The position numbers and the translations under genes were made by a program. 64,000 nucleotides of DNA, from positions 682,001-746,000 of the forward strand of contig NZ_JAMBNP010000001.1 of NCBI RefSeq assembly GCF_023715145.1, given 5' to 3'. The stretch is from Paenibacillus glycanilyticus. Its GTDB lineage: Bacteria > Bacillota > Bacilli > Paenibacillales > Paenibacillaceae. Shown here piece after piece: positions 61,341-64,000 of the stretch (its first letter is position 1; every line of letters starts with the position of its first letter). Under the pieces are notes generated by a model. The model worked only from the letters and a program-made list of their open reading frames with translations. It was not told the DNA's origin and searched no databases.

Positions 61341-61842
61341 GCTCGTTATGGTCCTTATCCTCTCTATTGCTGATTTTTTTCGAATCATCCTTCGAATTCA
61401 GCAACGTATCAATTAGAATACATGCTACGCCAACGCAAATAGCGGAATCCGCTACATTAAAGATCGGGAACGTATAGCTGCCGAAATTAAACATCAGGAA
61501 ATCAACGACCTCACCGGCAATGGCACGGTCAAGGAAATTGCCCACTGCCCCGCCAAGTACAAGTCCAAGTCCGGTTAGAAGCCAGGATTTCCCCGTATTT
61601 CGGGAAGCATGAATATACCAGACGATGGCACTTACAATGAGGACGGTAATAATAATGAAGAATACTCGTTGCTCCTGCAAAATGCCAAATGCTGCGCCGC
61701 GGTTCCGATGCGAGGTGATGAGAAAGAAATTGCCAATTACGCTAATCTGTTCGCCGATATCAAGCTGAGCAGCAATGATCTTTTTGGTGATGAAGTCCAG
61801 CACAAAAGCTGCTACTGCGATCCAGTAATAATATAAACGCAT
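61321..61842 (-). CDS. lspA: Lipoprotein signal peptidase
   Basis: Membrane aspartyl protease that cleaves prolipoprotein signals. 173 residues from ATG 61842 (AGGAGGG eight bases upstream; earlier ATGs lie before it). Four helices; catalytic Asp pair in VGNFLDRAIAGEVVDFLMF and FPIFNVADSAICVGVACIL. A long charged tail (NSKDDSKKISNREDKDHNEH) extends beyond the usual end. Coupled to the pseudouridine synthase gene. Confidence 0.95.
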   Translation of the reverse strand: MRLYYYWIAVAAFVLDFITKKIIAAQLDIGEQISVIGNFFLITSHRNRGAAFGILQEQRVFFIIITVLIVSAIVWYIHASRNTGKSWLLTGLGLVLGGAVGNFLDRAIAGEVVDFLMFNFGSYTFPIFNVADSAICVGVACILIDTLLNSKDDSKKISNREDKDHNEHEQQPV

Positions 61843-62010
61843 CGTATCCCTCCTAGTTTGTACCAAACTATTGTATTGTAGCATAACGGCCAGCTTCTCA
61901 GCCAGTAGTGCCCCTTTCCAATGAAGTCCTTTATAAAAAAAAGCCGTTGGTGAAGACTATAGCTTAGATGTTGAACGTTTGACCTAAATCATCTAAGGAA
62001 GGTGCAACCG

Positions 62011-62715
62011 ATGCCGAATGCAACCCAGCTTGCACATCTTCGAAGCCGGCTTGAGGCGGAGAAAAGGGAGATCGAGGAAAGACAATCCCACAATGAACAT
62101 AACGGGCTCGCCTCATCGCTGCGCGATAATACAGGCGAGTTATCTCCGATAGATAATCATCCGGCGGATCTCGGAACCGAAATGTTCGAGCGTTCGAAGG
62201 ATTTGGCCCTGCTGGAGAAGGAAGATCTTCACCTGGCCCGCATTTCCATGGCGCTTGAGGCGATGGACAAAGGGACTTACGGGCAATGCCTCGTCTGCGG
62301 CCAGCAAATTTCTGACGAACGGCTTGAGGCGCTTCCCGACTCCATGTACTGCTTAGAGCATAGTCCCAGACAGGAGATTTCTCATAATCGTCCGGTCGAA
62401 GAAGAATTTCTCGCTCATCCGTTTGGCAGATCCAGCCGGGATGACGATGATTATAACGGCTTTGACGGTGAAGACGCCTGGCAGATTGTTGAGCAATGGG
62501 GTACGTCCGAATCCCCCGCTTACTCGGAAAATAATAACGCTGAAGATTATGATCATATTGGAATTGAAGCGGATGAGAACGACGGCTTTGTCGAGTCCTA
62601 CGAAAGCTTCGTAGCAACCGATATTACCGGCAATCATGTATCCGTCATTCGCAACCGCAATTACAAGCAATACATGGACCATAACGAAGGCGATCATGAT
62701 TTGGAGCTTGAATGA
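62011..62715 (+). CDS. TraR/DksA-type zinc-finger protein (YteA family)
   Basis: 234 residues from ATG 62011 (AAGGAAGGTG upstream; the GTG at 62002 lies in the site). The N-terminal part is a coiled-coil region (RLEAEKREIEERQSHNEHNG, FERSKDLALLEKEDLHLARI) followed by a C4-type motif CLVCGQQIS, then CLEH, as in DksA/TraR. The acidic C terminus (RSSRDDDDYNGFDGEDAW, then ASN/Asp-rich to the end) is the YteA type. DksA-type proteins bind the RNA polymerase channel; a sporulation link is reported for relatives. Divergent from lspA. Confidence 0.85.
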   Translation: MPNATQLAHLRSRLEAEKREIEERQSHNEHNGLASSLRDNTGELSPIDNHPADLGTEMFERSKDLALLEKEDLHLARISMALEAMDKGTYGQCLVCGQQISDERLEALPDSMYCLEHSPRQEISHNRPVEEEFLAHPFGRSSRDDDDYNGFDGEDAWQIVEQWGTSESPAYSENNNAEDYDHIGIEADENDGFVESYESFVATDITGNHVSVIRNRNYKQYMDHNEGDHDLELE

Positions 62716-62719
62716 ACAG

Positions 62720-62751
62720 AAAGGCGGACGGTGCCGGCACCGTCCGCCTTT
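62720..62751. terminator. Perfect palindromic terminator between YteA and DUF5665 genes
   Basis: AAAGGCGGACGGTGCCGG and CCGGCACCGTCCGCCTTT: a self-complementary hairpin with no loop mismatch; serves both convergent genes. Confidence 0.9.
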
Positions 62752-62755
62752 CTTA

Positions 62756-63121
62756 TTAATAAATCTTGCCTTCCAGCTGTATTTGGACAATACGCACAAT
62801 GTCCGCAATGTAATCCCCGATGATCGGAAGGTTAAGCGCACCGATAATACGAAGGACGTACAGAATGGTGGCTGCAAAAAAAGTAAATCCGATCGCGATG
62901 CCAACGCCCCGGGAGAGGCCGGCCAGCAGATTTCGCCACATCAGCTTGAACGGCCGATTCAGCAATTCCACGTAATCCGCGATTTGTGTCCGTTCCATAT
63001 CCGTAGCGATCTTGCTTAAACGCATGTCCAACCTGCTTAATGAGGTTTCTAAAGAATCATTGTGATCCTTATCCTTGCGATCTTTTTCCAAGTTGTCGTT
63101 ATCCAGTTTAATACGGACCAT
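62756..63121 (-). CDS. DUF5665 family membrane protein
   Basis: 121 residues from ATG 63121 (AAAGGGGG upstream; the frame to 63169 continues past it). A hydrophilic N terminus (DNDNLEKDRKDKDHNDSLET) with an amphipathic helix (RLSKIATDMERTQIADYVEL) precedes a membrane segment (GIAIGFTFFAATILYVLRII). The signature NRPFKLMWRNLLAGLSRGVG fits DUF5665, small proteins of unknown function found in bacilli and clostridia. Lies downstream of ileS on the same strand. Confidence 0.8.
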   Translation of the reverse strand: MVRIKLDNDNLEKDRKDKDHNDSLETSLSRLDMRLSKIATDMERTQIADYVELLNRPFKLMWRNLLAGLSRGVGIAIGFTFFAATILYVLRIIGALNLPIIGDYIADIVRIVQIQLEGKIY

Positions 63122-63186
63122 GCGGCGTCCCCCTTTGCAAAACGTCAGCGGCTTAATTAGTATTCCCATCCGCCTCCGTGAAGGAA

Positions 63187-63224
63187 AAAACGAGGCCTTG
63201 CAATCAAGGCGCTCGTTTTTTTGT
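63187..63224 (-). terminator. Terminator of ileS
   Basis: ACGAGCGCCTTG and CAAGGCCTCGT on the minus strand, followed by TTTTTT. Confidence 0.85.
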
Positions 63225-63269
63225 GGCCATGCTCCTTATACTATATCCCGATCCTTGGCGTCTGTATGC

Positions 63270-64000
63270 CTATCCGCGGACAAGAATTCCGATTTCTTTC
63301 TCACCAAGCAATACGCGTTCCATGCCTTCTGCTTTCTCATACGAGACGCTGCTTAGCAGGACGTTCTCATTCAGAACATTGCTGAAGGCCTGCAGAGCAG
63401 CTTGCAGATCGGCATCTACATCCAGGGCAAGATCGATCCGTTTCTCAATCGGAAGATCCAGCTTCTTGCGCGTATCCTGCACGGCACGGATAACTTCGCG
63501 AACCCAGCCTTCCTGTTCCAGCTCAGGCGTAATGTCTGTATTAAGCGCAACGGTCACGCCGCTCGCCGATGCCGATGCGAAGCCAGATTTGGCTTGCTTT
63601 TCAACGAGCAGTTCTTCCGTCGTTACCGTAATCGCTTCGCCTTCCGCCGTTGTAAACACAAGGCTTCCAGAAGTAACGGCTTCACGCGTCGCACCAGGTG
63701 CCAGACCTTTCAGGTAAGCCTGGATAGGTCCAACATGCTTGCCGTATTTTTTGCCTGCAACCTTGAGGTTCAGCTTGAGAGTGAAATCAACAAAGCCGCT
63801 GTCGCTGTTTTGGACCACAATCGACTTCACGTTGATCTCGTCCTTGATGATATCCTCATATTCGGTTACGGCAAAATCGCGGTCAAGCGATACAATCAGC
63901 TCAGACAGAGGCTGACGCGTCTTGATCCCCGTCTCGTTCCGCACATTGCGGGCAAGCTCAACAATCTGCTTCGCGCTGTCCATGTCGCGCTCCAGCGTCT
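63270..64000 (-). CDS. ileS: Isoleucine--tRNA ligase, C-terminal part (5' end outside window)
   Basis: The last 243 or so codons of isoleucyl-tRNA synthetase; the reading frame stays open to base 64000. The visible part comprises the anticodon-binding end and the DUF5915-like tail: ELARNVRNETGIKTRQPLSE, KYGKHVGPIQAYLKGLAPGA, ELEQEGWVREVIRAVQDTRK and the final GEKEIGILVRG. The catalytic HIGH and KMSKS motifs are outside. The C-terminal Zn-type CxxC cluster of eubacterial short forms is not seen, which fits the type with this long tail. Confidence 0.93.
   Translation of the reverse strand, partial: TLERDMDSAKQIVELARNVRNETGIKTRQPLSELIVSLDRDFAVTEYEDIIKDEINVKSIVVQNSDSGFVDFTLKLNLKVAGKKYGKHVGPIQAYLKGLAPGATREAVTSGSLVFTTAEGEAITVTTEELLVEKQAKSGFASASASGVTVALNTDITPELEQEGWVREVIRAVQDTRKKLDLPIEKRIDLALDVDADLQAALQAFSNVLNENVLLSSVSYEKAEGMERVLLGEKEIGILVRG

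Overview
The window looks like a chromosomal segment of a spore-forming Bacillota, most likely Paenibacillus or a close relative. The evidence is a T-box leader on proS, a PyrR attenuator on the pyr operon, an LL-diaminopimelate aminotransferase, SLH-type surface proteins, many Shine-Dalgarno sites of the AGGAGG type, DUF1054, DUF1292 and DUF5665 style small proteins, and moderate GC in most genes. This assignment is inference from gene content; no species can be named from the sequence alone.

Layout. 1-1.4 kb: 5' part of a glucose-family PTS EIICB gene with a catabolite-control promoter. 1.5-8.8 kb: housekeeping genes on the minus strand (CoA-binding protein, aroA, aroK, 6-phosphogluconate dehydrogenase, a protein of unknown function, proS with T-box). 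8.9-17.3 kb: a DUF1054 gene, an RND exporter divergent from an ABC drug-export operon that carries its own TetR regulator, a YitT-type membrane protein and an MFS transporter. 17.5-22.8 kb: arginine/lysine/ornithine-type decarboxylase and many small proteins, two with forespore-like promoters. 22.9-26.3 kb: two exported cupredoxin proteins followed by an ECF sigma factor and its membrane anti-sigma factor. 26.4-29.5 kb: a cupin, a lone tRNA-Val, a decayed locus, then the most unusual feature: six tiny paralogous genes forming three tandem copies of a two-gene cassette. 29.6-37.8 kb: a CDF metal transporter, then a seven-gene glycan block (glycosyltransferase plus CDP-deoxysugar synthesis and C-methylation) and an SLH protein. 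37.8-40.7 kb: uracil-DNA glycosylase, an RNase H-like protein, three tRNAs, a 2H phosphoesterase.

40.7-49.8 kb: a five-gene minus-strand operon (ATPase, lipoprotein adaptor, FtsX-type permease, second ATPase fused to an AbrB-like domain, solute-binding lipoprotein) and a chemoreceptor. 49.9-58.9 kb: the pyrimidine operon pyrR-pyrB-pyrC-carA-carB-pyrF-pyrE, read on the minus strand from one promoter through a PyrR attenuator; pyrP, pyrK and pyrD are missing. 59.0-64 kb: dapL, an RluD-type pseudouridine synthase, lspA, a TraR/DksA-type protein, a DUF5665 protein and the 3' part of ileS.

Functional links. The pyr genes cover UMP synthesis except the dihydroorotate dehydrogenase step. The TetR gene, its twin operators and the divergent RND/ABC pumps form a self-contained efflux module. 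The rfbF/rfbG/methyltransferase/epimerase/acyltransferase/reductase block should make a branched CDP-linked deoxysugar for a surface glycan, next to a glycosyltransferase and a secreted SLH protein. The ECF sigma/anti-sigma pair may control the neighbouring extracytoplasmic copper-type proteins. The function of the six-gene small-protein array is unknown; a spore-coat or other structural role is only a guess.
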